DNA of 64,000 bases from Anaerostipes caccae L1-92 (GTDB lineage Bacteria > Bacillota > Clostridia > Lachnospirales > Lachnospiraceae): NCBI RefSeq assembly GCF_014467075.1, contig NZ_AP023027.1, positions 1,429,501-1,493,500 on the forward strand, given 5' to 3'. The position numbers were made by a program, and so were the translations under genes. Positions within the stretch are counted from its first letter, which is position 1, and each line of letters opens with the position of its first letter. Below the pieces are notes generated by a model. It did no database searches. It saw only the letters and a list, made by a program, of their open reading frames with translations, and was not told where the DNA came from. Shown one piece after another: positions 35,627 through 44,122 of this stretch.

Positions 35627-37282
35627 ATGCTGAATGTAACAGTAGAAGGAACAAAGATCAGTGTAAAAGAGGGCACGGCCCTGGAGGAACTTGCGAAAAG
35701 ATTTCAGAGACCGGGCGCCCCAGTTATTTTGCTTGCCTATACGGGAGAGAAGCTTAGAGAGCTTCACCATACGATTGATGAAGACTGTGATATCCGGTTT
35801 GTGACGAATGAGGAGCAGACCGGATATATGACTTATAAGAGGACGGTAAATTTCGTATTTTTAAAGGCCTGTGAGGAAGTGCTGGGAGAAGGGTGCACAA
35901 ACCGCATCACAATGAATTACTCCATCGGCAACAGTACCTTCTGTGAATTTTCTCTCGATGATCTAAAAGTGGACGACGATCTGGCGAGAAAAATCCAGAA
36001 TAAAATGCGGGAATTGGTGAGACAGGATTTAAAGATCAAAAAAATTTCCTACAATACGTTTGAGGCAAGAAAAAGATTTGCACAGCAGGGGATGAAAGAG
36101 AAAGTGAGGCTCTTCCGGTTCCGCAGGGTTTCCAGAACCAATGTATATTCTCTGGACGGATATGAGAATTATTTTTATGGGTATATGGCACCCAGTACGG
36201 GATATATCCAGGATTTTTATGTAGATGCGTATCAGGGAGGAATTGTTCTTCAGATCCCGAGACGGGATCATCTCCATTCCGTCTCAAGATTTACGCCTCA
36301 GCCAAAGCTGTTTCATGTGATGCAGAGGTCCAGATCCTGGAGCAAGCTTATGAGAGTGGACACGGTCGGGGCTCTCAACGAAGAGATCACCAACGGCGAT
36401 ATCAATAACCTGATTCTCGTGCAGGAGGCCCTTCAGGAAAAGCTTCTGGCTGATATTGCTTCAAAGATCGTGGACGACGGGAAAAAGGTTGTCCTGATCG
36501 CAGGTCCGTCTTCTTCCGGGAAGACGACATTCTCCCACCGCCTTGCCATTCAGCTTCAGATCGACGGGCTCACTCCGCACCCAATTTCTCTGGATGATTA
36601 TTTCTTAGACAGAGAGCTGTCTCCCAGGGACGAGGAGGGCAACTATAATTTCGAGACGATCGCATCTCTTGACCTGGAATTGTTCAACGAAGATATCAAC
36701 TGTCTTTTGGCAGGGAAGCAGGTACAGCTCCCAACCTATAATTTCGTTTCAGGAAAACGGGAATACAAAGGGAATTATAAAAAGATCGGACCGGATGATG
36801 TGCTGGTCATCGAGGGAATCCATGGCTTGAACGGGATGCTGTCCAGTGAGATTTCGGAAGAAGACAAATATAAGATTTATGTCAGCGCGCTGAGTCAGAT
36901 CAATATAGATGAACACAACCGGATACCCAGCTCCGACGGCCGTCTGTTGAGAAGGATCGTGAGGGATGCAAGGCACAGGGGAACGGATGCAAAGACGACC
37001 ATCGGACGGTGGGAATCTGTGCGCAGGGGTGAGGAACTGAATATTTTCCCTTACCAGGAGGAAGCGGACATCATGTTTAACTCTGCCCAGATTTACGAGC
37101 TGGCTGTATTAAAACAGTATGCGGAGCCGCTTTTATTTCAGATCAGCCCTGGATGTCCGGAATATCAGGAATCCAAGCGTCTGCTGAAGTTCTTGGATTA
37201 TTTCCTGAGTGTGAAAAGTGAGGATATACCGAAGACGTCTCTTTTGAGAGAGTTCATTGGGGGAAGCTGCTTTGAGACTTGA
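35627..37282 (+). CDS. TGS-domain nucleoside (uridine) kinase
   Basis: A 551-aa protein combining an N-terminal TGS domain (residues 1-60), a threonyl-tRNA-synthetase-like second additional domain and a C-terminal uridine/phosphoribulokinase-type kinase. The P loop is AGPSSSGKTTFSHRLA near residue 295, followed by SLDDYFLDRELSPRDE, which fits the uridine kinase substrate loop. Proteins of this architecture are common in Clostridia and are annotated as uridine or nucleoside kinases. The TGS part suggests nucleotide or RNA sensing, but this is inference. It ends the uppP-to-kinase block. Confidence 0.88.
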   Translation: MLNVTVEGTKISVKEGTALEELAKRFQRPGAPVILLAYTGEKLRELHHTIDEDCDIRFVTNEEQTGYMTYKRTVNFVFLKACEEVLGEGCTNRITMNYSIGNSTFCEFSLDDLKVDDDLARKIQNKMRELVRQDLKIKKISYNTFEARKRFAQQGMKEKVRLFRFRRVSRTNVYSLDGYENYFYGYMAPSTGYIQDFYVDAYQGGIVLQIPRRDHLHSVSRFTPQPKLFHVMQRSRSWSKLMRVDTVGALNEEITNGDINNLILVQEALQEKLLADIASKIVDDGKKVVLIAGPSSSGKTTFSHRLAIQLQIDGLTPHPISLDDYFLDRELSPRDEEGNYNFETIASLDLELFNEDINCLLAGKQVQLPTYNFVSGKREYKGNYKKIGPDDVLVIEGIHGLNGMLSSEISEEDKYKIYVSALSQINIDEHNRIPSSDGRLLRRIVRDARHRGTDAKTTIGRWESVRRGEELNIFPYQEEADIMFNSAQIYELAVLKQYAEPLLFQISPGCPEYQESKRLLKFLDYFLSVKSEDIPKTSLLREFIGGSCFET

Positions 37283-37396
37283 CGGTTCCGTTTTTTTATC
37301 TAACTAATCGGGATGAAACTCTATCTTAATTTATGAGAGAGATTTTTTATGGGGAATTAGGATAGCGGGGAATCAAGATTAGGGGGATAATGAATA

Positions 37397-39577
37397 ATGT
37401 ATAACTGGAAACGCAGATTGATGAGTCTGGCACTTGCTGCCGCCGTGTCGTGTACGGCTTTGACTTCCTTTGATGTTCATGCTGATGAGATTAACACAGA
37501 AGATCTGGAGTTTGATCTCATTGGAAAAACGGCAGTGCGCAGCGGGAGAAGAATTATAGAATATGAGGATGCAGCTTTGCTGCAGCCGCAGACGGATAAG
37601 AGCAGAAAACGGGCGGCACAGCTGCCGGACTCATATACGGCAGAGCATACCAGAGTAAAAACCCAGGAGAATACCGGTATCTGCTGGACTTTTGGTGCTA
37701 TGGCTTCCCTGGAATCTGTGATGATGACGGCAGGAACCGCTTCTTCATCGATTAATTTATCGGAGAGACAACTTGCTTATTTTACCTTTCATGGACAGAA
37801 TAAAGACCGGGACAAGAGCAAATACGCGGGAAATGACAGTTTTTTGAATCAGTCCGGAGAAAGCGACTACACGATTGGAGGAAGCCGCTGGTTCTCAGTG
37901 CCGACACTGGCCAGATGGTATGGAGCGGTGGATGAATCGGTACTCCCGTTCAGTCAGATATGGGCAGCTGATCCGTCGGAAAAGTATCAGACGGAATCTT
38001 ATATCCATCTTAAAAATGCACTGTATCTGCCGGAGATCAATCTGGAAAACAGCAATGATGAAACTGTGCACAGTGACGCAGGGGTGCAGGCAGTGAAGCG
38101 GGCTGTATATGAAAAAGGCGCTGTCAGTGCCGGATATTACACGGGCAATTCATATTCGGGATATTATCGTTTCGGCAGTAAAACCGGATCTTCAAGAACT
38201 ACAACATCGTATTATTATAATGGGGAAAGATACGCAGATCATGAGATTACCATTGTCGGCTGGGATGACAATTACAGCAAAGATAATTTCAGTGTTACGC
38301 CTCCCGGAAACGGTGCGTTCCTTGTGAAAAACAGCTGGGACGTTGACTGGGGTGACAGCGGATATTTCTATATTTCGTATTATGACAAATCCCTTTCTGA
38401 ACCTACGGTTTTTGAAGCTGAGAATGTGAACTATAACGGAAGTAAGACCGCGCATACTTATCAGAATATTTATCAATATGACGGGGCAGGATTTGGAGAC
38501 GCTTTGTTTACGGCAGGCACCAGTCCCGTGGTTGGAGTCAATAAATTTACGGCCAGAGACAATGAAAAGCTAACCGCATGCGGAGTTTATGTTCCAGCAG
38601 CAAACTGCAGCGTCAAAGTTCGGGTTTATCAGGACCAGGGTAATAAGTCGTTGGTTTCCAAAGAATATACGGCACAGAATGCCGGATTTTACACGATTCC
38701 TTTCGGTTCCTCCTCGTTTGATATGGAGAAAGGCAAAGTATACCGTGCGGAGCTTCAGATTTCTTTCAAAAAAGAAGGAAGGACCGAATATTTTTATCCG
38801 TTTGAACTGCAGGAGGATCAGTCAGATGAATTTCAAATGGATTGTACGGCGGGACAAACCCAGATAAAATATAATTTTGGCGGTTCGGGCAGAGATGTAA
38901 CATCATTGGAGCCGTTAAATGGGGTATATCAAACGGGCAACGCATTGGTTAAATTATTTTCCAACGATAAGGTGAAGGCCGGAAACAGCGGGACAACTGC
39001 TTCAAAACCGGCAGATACACCGGTCGTTTCTGTTCCGCAGACGCCGCCTGCAACGGCTGCACCAAAACCGACGGCAACTACGGCAAAACCGGCTGTGACT
39101 TATATCAAACCATCAGTTTCAAAGAGTTCACTCAGTATTTATAAAGGAAACAGTTCATCTATTACAGTAAAGAACAAAGTGAAAGGTGCAAAGGTCACGT
39201 TTTCCAGTTCTAAAAAGTCTGTGGCAGCAGTGAATTCTTCCGGCAGAGTTACCGGTAAAAAAGCAGGGACTGCGGTTATCACGGCAAAGGTTACGCAGCA
39301 GGGTAAAAATTACAGCTTAAAATGTAAGGTTAAGGTGAGTAAGAAGCGTTTGGCTTTTTCTAAGAAAAAAGCAAGGATAAAGAAAAAGAAATCTTATACC
39401 TTTAAAGTGAAAAAATACGGTATCTCCGGAAAAGTGAGATGGAAAGTCAGCAATAAAAAGCTGGCATCGATCGGAAAGACAAGCGGTAAATTCAAGGCCA
39501 AAAAGAAAAAAGGCAAAGTGAAAGTCACCGCTTACTGCGGAAAATACAAGGTATCTTATACCGTGAAAATTTATTAA
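37397..39577 (+). CDS. Secreted papain-like (C1) cysteine protease with lectin-like and Ig-like domains
   Basis: A 726-aa secreted protein. A signal peptide covers residues 1-30, ending near DVHADE. The C1A protease domain follows: nucleophile in NTGICWTFGAMASLES, histidine in YADHEITIVGWDDNY, asparagine in VKNSWDVDWGDSGYFYISY (first part). Next come a lectin-like domain (about 320-480), a Pro/Thr linker (TPVVSVPQTPPATAAP) and two lysine-rich bacterial Ig-like (Big2) repeats to the end, the first with SSGRVTGKKAGTAVITAKV. The very basic C terminus could bind wall polymers. It is not in an operon and lies just upstream of three large surface proteins, so it may process surface or host proteins; that is inferred. 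Confidence 0.88.
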   Translation: MYNWKRRLMSLALAAAVSCTALTSFDVHADEINTEDLEFDLIGKTAVRSGRRIIEYEDAALLQPQTDKSRKRAAQLPDSYTAEHTRVKTQENTGICWTFGAMASLESVMMTAGTASSSINLSERQLAYFTFHGQNKDRDKSKYAGNDSFLNQSGESDYTIGGSRWFSVPTLARWYGAVDESVLPFSQIWAADPSEKYQTESYIHLKNALYLPEINLENSNDETVHSDAGVQAVKRAVYEKGAVSAGYYTGNSYSGYYRFGSKTGSSRTTTSYYYNGERYADHEITIVGWDDNYSKDNFSVTPPGNGAFLVKNSWDVDWGDSGYFYISYYDKSLSEPTVFEAENVNYNGSKTAHTYQNIYQYDGAGFGDALFTAGTSPVVGVNKFTARDNEKLTACGVYVPAANCSVKVRVYQDQGNKSLVSKEYTAQNAGFYTIPFGSSSFDMEKGKVYRAELQISFKKEGRTEYFYPFELQEDQSDEFQMDCTAGQTQIKYNFGGSGRDVTSLEPLNGVYQTGNALVKLFSNDKVKAGNSGTTASKPADTPVVSVPQTPPATAAPKPTATTAKPAVTYIKPSVSKSSLSIYKGNSSSITVKNKVKGAKVTFSSSKKSVAAVNSSGRVTGKKAGTAVITAKVTQQGKNYSLKCKVKVSKKRLAFSKKKARIKKKKSYTFKVKKYGISGKVRWKVSNKKLASIGKTSGKFKAKKKKGKVKVTAYCGKYKVSYTVKIY

Positions 39578-39610
39578 GCCATATCTTTTTAACTTCATAA
39601 TCCTTTAGGG

Positions 39611-39658
39611 CAGGAAGTCAAGCAGGCAGTGCAGGTTGTCAGTGTGACTTCCTGTTTT
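39611..39658 (+). terminator. Terminator after C1 protease
   Basis: CAGGAAGTCA (39611-39620) pairs with TGACTTCCTG (39645-39654), followed by TTTTG. Confidence 0.7.
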
Positions 39659-39694
39659 GTCTGTATATTTACATTGGCATATTTTAAATGTTTT

Positions 39695-39781
39695 TCTAAC
39701 CTATCTTTCCACAGGAAACACTTATAAAGTCAAATACTATATTATTTAACATTTGCCTGCAAAAGGTGCACTTGTCAGGCA
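39695..39781 (+). promoter_or_regulatory. Conserved promoter/leader block with hairpin, surface protein copy 1
   Basis: TCTAAC (39695-39700) is followed after exactly 21 bases by TTATAAAGTC (39722-39731); the same pair with the same spacing precedes all three paralogues. Downstream, TGCCTG (39754-39759) pairs with CAGGCA (39776-39781) around a 16-base loop containing GTGCAC, just before the ribosome binding site. In copies 2 and 3 the arms are TGTCTG/CAGACA, a compensatory change. TATAAA could be the -10; no canonical -35 is seen. Confidence 0.6.
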
Positions 39782-39800
39782 GGAAAGGTAGGGAAAAAGA

Positions 39801-42785
39801 ATGAAGAAACAATGGAAGAGGTGTATGGCGGCGGCTGCGCTTACACTGGCACTGGGTATTGGTTCCGGTTCAGAGATGCTGAGAGCATTAGGAATGAAAC
39901 AGGAAATATCCGGAAAATCCGGAGGGGGGTATTTCCGGTTTAACTGAAGAAAATACAGAGGAACAGCCCGAAACAGAAGCTGTGGAACAGACAGAAGCAG
40001 AGGGTGACACTGTAAAAACACCTGCATTAAAACCGGATGAAGAAGAGAGTAAGCCAAAAGCGACAAAGCCGGCTGAAAAAAAGAAGTCGGTGAAAACTTC
40101 TGCAGATACTGCGGAAAATGGACAGACGATTCTCGATATCAGTGAAGGCGATGTGCGGATCACCAAGACAGGTGCCACAGTAGGAGGAGTATCAAAGGAT
40201 GACGGAAGCCTGAATCCGAAAGGCTACTGGATCACCGGCACTACAACGGATTATAATGTTGTGGTGGAGAAAGAGGTAAAAACAGAAATTACTCTCTGCG
40301 ATGTAAATATTACCAGCGACACATCTAAGATGGAGTGTATCGATGTGTCCCATGCAGATGTTGTCATTACACTAATTGGAAAGAATGAACTGCTCTGTAA
40401 AGCTGGAAGGGCGAGTGACGGAGCACCGGCAGGAGACGAAGGAACGGCCCTTGCCAAGAACGGAATGGACGGAACGCTGGTGATCAGGTGTCAAAAGGCC
40501 GGGGAGACGGGACACCAGTGTGATGAAAACTGCGGAACTTTGATTGCCAAAGGGCAGGAAACTTTATATCATGCGGGTGCGATCGGAAACAGTTACAGAA
40601 AGGTACAGGCAGACGAAGAAAGCGGTTTCTGTAATTTGACGATTGAAGGCGGAAACATTGAGGCAAAAGGAGGACAGCACAGTCCGGGAATAGGCGGATC
40701 ATGTCTGACCAGCCATAAAATCGTTTTTCCGGGCGATTCTTTGGGGAATAACAAGCAGACGTCCAATCTGCGGATTACCGGCGGTAATGTAAAAGCAGAA
40801 GGAAACTATGCCTGTGCGGGAATCGGCGCAGTAGGGGCTACATCGCTGAAAAACATCGTGATCAGCGGCGGAGATACAACAGTCATAGCGAAGGGAGATC
40901 AAACCAGTGATACTCCTGGTATTGGCGTGGGAAAATATCCCGGCGTTGACGTTGAAACTACTTTTGAGCATGTGGCAGCTTCTCCGGATAATGGATACCA
41001 GGGATATGTGCAGGACGGAGAATCCATGGACAACTATACGTTTATGGAAGGCAGCCCTTTTAAGGAGGAAACGGAAATTAGGGTCGGAAAGTTCTATACA
41101 GCCGTTTACTTTGGACCGTTCCGCGATGAAAATACAGTGGAGCCTTTAACCAACGAGCAGATCGGAGCCAATAACGTGATCAGCAAAACCGGCGGGAAAG
41201 AGTTTACAAAGGAGCAGTTAAAAAAATTTACAAAAGTCAATGCCAGAGACAAGTCCGGGAATCCTCTTTCTCTGGGGCAGATCAGCTTTGTCCATGAAAA
41301 GCAGATCGAGGCGGTCAATAAGGCAAAGGCGGCCGGGAAGACCGGAGACTATCCGCTAACCTTCTGTACGGCCAATAAGACAGAAGTGAAGGTGCATATT
41401 TTCCTGAGAAAAGATGGAACGGATACAGTGAAGATGGACCCGGAGCATCCGGAGCCAATGATCGGAGCCAATGATTTTTTGAAAGACACCGGAGGAGAGG
41501 AATTCACAGAAGAACAGCTGAAATTATACGGGGAACTGAAAGGGAAGGACAAAGACGGGACAACCATTGATCTGAAAGGATTCACGATCGATGCAGAACA
41601 GATGAAGAAGCTGAATCAGGCAAAGACAGCGGGGCAGCCCGGAACCTTCAATCTGACCTATACATCCAGTGAAGGCGCGAAGGCCACAGTACAGGTAATA
41701 TTGGTGAAATATGATGCGGTCGCAGAGAATCAGGACCCTGACAACGACGAGGTGATCAGAGGGATGGATATTGTCAGCGGAACTGGAGGAGACGGCTTTA
41801 CCGGAGAACAGCTGAAAGAGCTGTCTGCTGTCAAAGCATTTGATAAAGACGGGGAGTTAGTGGAAAAAGACAGAATTACATTTCCCGAGCCGGACCAGAT
41901 GAAAAGGATCAATGAGGCAAAGGCAGCAAAAGAAAGCGGCAACTTTCTGCTGACGATGAAGGCACCGGGTGGAACAGAGGTGACTGTTCAAGTTTATTTA
42001 AGAGATAAAGGGAAGGACAGTGCCAAAGTCAATCCGGACCAAACAGAAGCGTTTTTAGCTGCGAATGATGGAACCTATCTAACAGGAGGAACAGAGTTTT
42101 CAGAGGAAGTTATCCTGGAACTTTGCAAGGCAAAGGCGAAAGACCAGGGCAAAAACACAGTAGAACCATCGATCAGAAACAGCTGAAAACATTGAATGAA
42201 GCGAAGACTTCCGGTAAGACGGGAAAATATACTTTGACTTTTTTCATAGATGATCATACAAAAGCTGAAGTAAAGATGACTCTGACCGGAGACCACAAAG
42301 TGAAGTTTGACTCTAACGGAAGCTATGATGCTGCGGAGACTCAGACAGTCAGAGGAGGCAGTCAGGTGCTTGAGCCGGAGGAACCAAAGAGAGACGGATA
42401 TGAATTCGCGGGCTGGTATTATACAGATGAGAACGGAAAAGAAATCAAATGGAATTTTTCAGATCCGGTGCACCAGAACATGACGTTGACAGCAAAATGG
42501 AAGAAAGAACCCAAAACAGAGCCAAATATAGAGAAAGAAAAAGAGAAAACAAATAAAAAAGAGCCTTCATCAGAAAAAGATACAAAATGGAATTATCGGG
42601 AGATCCAGAGGAGAGAGGATCAGCTGCGGCGGGAAAAAGCAGCAAGAACAGGAGAGACATCATCGGCAGAAGCGAAAAAAGCAGCAGGAACAGGAGAGAC
42701 ATCAAAAGCTGGCTGGGTATTTATAAGTCTTCTGGGTGCCGCAGGAATCATGTTCGGTATTAAAACGAAGAAAAGGAATCTCTAA
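39801..42785 (+). pseudogene. Tandem surface protein, copy 1: OFF by G6 tract and 4-bp deletion
   Basis: The ATG at 39801 opens a signal peptide (MKKQWKRCMAAAALTLALGI) nearly identical in all three copies, but with six G at 39924-39929 the frame stops at 39945-39947 after 48 residues. One G fewer joins it to a body of about 950 aa: a beta-helix-like region with ISGG/AKGG and PGIGG turns (NLRITGGNVKAEGNY), four repeats of about 95 aa each starting near GANxxxxTGG, an InlB-type repeat (VKFDSNGSYD...GYEFAGWYYTDENGK) and a C-terminal hydrophobic segment with KKRNL tail. A second lesion near 42165 removes four bases of a CATC duplication seen in copy 3, so the body frame ends at 42186 and the repeat and anchor are out of frame. 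Confidence 0.75.
39924..39929 (+). repeat. Poly-G tract (G6), phase switch of copy 1
   Basis: Six G follow GGA within codons 41-43. Tract length 3n+2 (5 or 8) would join signal peptide and body; the observed length gives stop TGA at 39945. Confidence 0.8.
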
Positions 42786-42790
42786 ATCGT

Positions 42791-42820
42791 TTGACGGGAC
42801 ACATGAGAACATGGTATAAT
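42791..42820 (+). promoter_or_regulatory. rnpB promoter
   Basis: TTGACG (42791-42796), an 18-base spacer and an extended -10 TGGTATAAT (TATAAT at 42815-42820). The expected start near 42827 coincides with the first base of the RNA. Confidence 0.8.
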
Positions 42821-42827
42821 TCCACTC

Positions 42828-43171
42828 GGAATTTAGTTAACCGAATGATCGCGCCAAAGTCTTTTGGTGAGGAAAGTCCGGGCTTCGCAGGGCAGGATGC
42901 CGGATAACGTCCGGTAGGGGTGACCCTCAGGCTAGTGCAACAGAAATAAACCGCCGGTATTAGCCGGTAAGGGTGGAAAGGCGGGGTAAGAGCCCACCGC
43001 TTGGCTGGTAACAGGCAAGGCACATGTAAACCCCATCCGAAGCAAGGCAGGAGAAAAGCTATGGGCTTGCCCGGTCCGCTTTTCGGTGTGCCGCTGGAGC
43101 TTGCTGGCAACAGCAAGTCGAGATAGATGATCATTTAAGACAGAACCCGGCTTATAGATTAGCTAAATTCC
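42828..43171 (+). ncRNA. rnpB: RNase P RNA, bacterial type A
   Basis: Catalytic RNA of ribonuclease P, which trims tRNA 5' ends. The universally conserved core elements are present: GAGGAAAGTCCGGGC near the 5' side (near 42869), AGTGCAACAGAAA, and the 3' ACAGAACCCGGCTTATAGAT (near 43140). The ends pair as helix P1: GGAATTTAG (42828-42836) with CTAAATTCC (43163-43171). Its length is normal. It lies between surface-protein copies 1 and 2 in the same orientation, with its own promoter six bases after the copy 1 stop. Confidence 0.96.
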
Positions 43172-43187
43172 ATTTTTATGAAAGTAT

Positions 43188-43235
43188 AAAAATACAAGAC
43201 ACTTTGGTTTAAGATTGAGTGTCTTGTATTTTTTT
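43188..43235 (+). terminator. Terminator after rnpB
   Basis: AAAAATACAAGACACT (43188-43203) pairs perfectly with AGTGTCTTGTATTTTT (43218-43233), followed by further T. Confidence 0.85.
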
Positions 43236-43306
43236 ATCAAAATCTTTTAAAGAGTTAAAAATTATTGTTTACATAAAGTAAGTTTACTTTTATTAAATCT
43301 GATGGT

Positions 43307-43669
43307 TCAGTATCCATTGTAAAATTCTTCAAAAGAAAGTTCCTTTGAAGCTATTATTAAAATTGTGTCCGATAGTTCTTCCTGTGTGTATTTCAGTTCT
43401 ATTCGGTTGAGGGCAAGAAATACGAGTGTGGCATGAGCGCCAATTCGTTCGTTTCCATCAATGAAAGCGTGGTTTTTAATAAGCCCAAAACCAAGACACG
43501 CTGCTTTCTGTTGAATGGATGGAAAATTATCTGTATTGGCATAACTTTAGAATGGTGCATATAAAGCAGAATCCAAAAGCCCTTCGTCGCGGATTCCACC
43601 GCTGCCGCCTGTTTCCTGAATGAGTTGATCATGGAGCAGAATAATCTGTTCTTTGGTTACTTTTATCAT
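43307..43669 (-). pseudogene. Doc/Fic-type toxin, nonsense-mutated
   Basis: On the minus strand a 120-codon frame starts at 43669 (MIKVTKEQIILLHDQLIQET) and ends at 43307. It has the Doc features GGSGGIRDEGLLDSALYAPF and the Fic motif HAFIDGNERIGAHA, but an in-frame TAA (43547-43549) after YAPF cuts it to about 40 residues before the catalytic motif; the family usually has Gln there. Doc toxins phosphorylate EF-Tu. The start overlaps the antitoxin stop as ATGA. The stop could also be a sequencing error, but it is a substitution, not an indel. Confidence 0.8.
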
Positions 43670-43908
43670 TTGGAAAGTAACTCATATGCCTGCTTGTTTT
43701 GATCAATCAGTCTTTTGGAAACAGAAAGAATATCTTCATTGTCTGCAAGTTGTTCCGCTTCTGCGGCATTAAATTCAATAACAAGGTAACGAGGTGTGTT
43801 GTTCTTAAGAATAACCACAGAACCATTTTCATCCACCATCCTTGCAATGCGGGAAAAATTTTGATTTGCTTCGGTAATAGAAACGAGATTGTTTATATTT
43901 ACATTCAT
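43666..43908 (-). CDS. Phd/YefM-family antitoxin
   Basis: An 80-aa antitoxin. The N-terminal DNA-binding half (NINNLVSITEANQNFSRIARMVD) and ILKNNTPRYLVIEF identify the Phd/YefM fold; the C-terminal helix (residues 50-80) would wrap the toxin. A strong AAGGAGGT lies on the minus strand upstream of the ATG. It is the first gene of a two-gene module whose toxin is broken, so it may now persist as an orphan repressor/antitoxin. Confidence 0.88.
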   Translation of the reverse strand: MNVNINNLVSITEANQNFSRIARMVDENGSVVILKNNTPRYLVIEFNAAEAEQLADNEDILSVSKRLIDQNKQAYELLSK

Positions 43909-44030
43909 GTGTGTGACCTCCTTTCATAGTTTTTTTATTATTAAGCCCAAATAATAGGATAAATTCAACCTAAAAAAGTGAGGATGTCGAATGAGAGACA
44001 TTAAAAGATAAAATTTGCTGTTTTTTTGTG

Positions 44031-44105
44031 TCTAACTTATTTTCCAGAAATAAGGTCTTATAAAGTCAAAAACCATTTGTCTGCAAAAAGTGCACATTTC
44101 AGACA
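44031..44105 (+). promoter_or_regulatory. Conserved promoter/leader block with hairpin, surface protein copy 2
   Basis: TCTAAC (44031-44036), 21 bases, TTATAAAGTC (44058-44067), then the hairpin TGTCTG (44078-44083)/CAGACA (44100-44105) with a 16-base loop, as in copies 1 and 3. Confidence 0.6.
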
Positions 44106-44122
44106 GGAAAGGAAGGGAAAGA

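Noticed and set aside
37320-37348. Hairpin TCTATCT/AGAGAGA followed by T6 as terminator after the nucleoside kinase gene
   Set aside because: The stem is seven pairs with a mismatch and no GC core; too weak to call.
43399-43632. A 77-codon minus-strand frame overlapping the Doc pseudogene
   Set aside because: The Doc-like sequence is in another frame; this one has no recognisable content.
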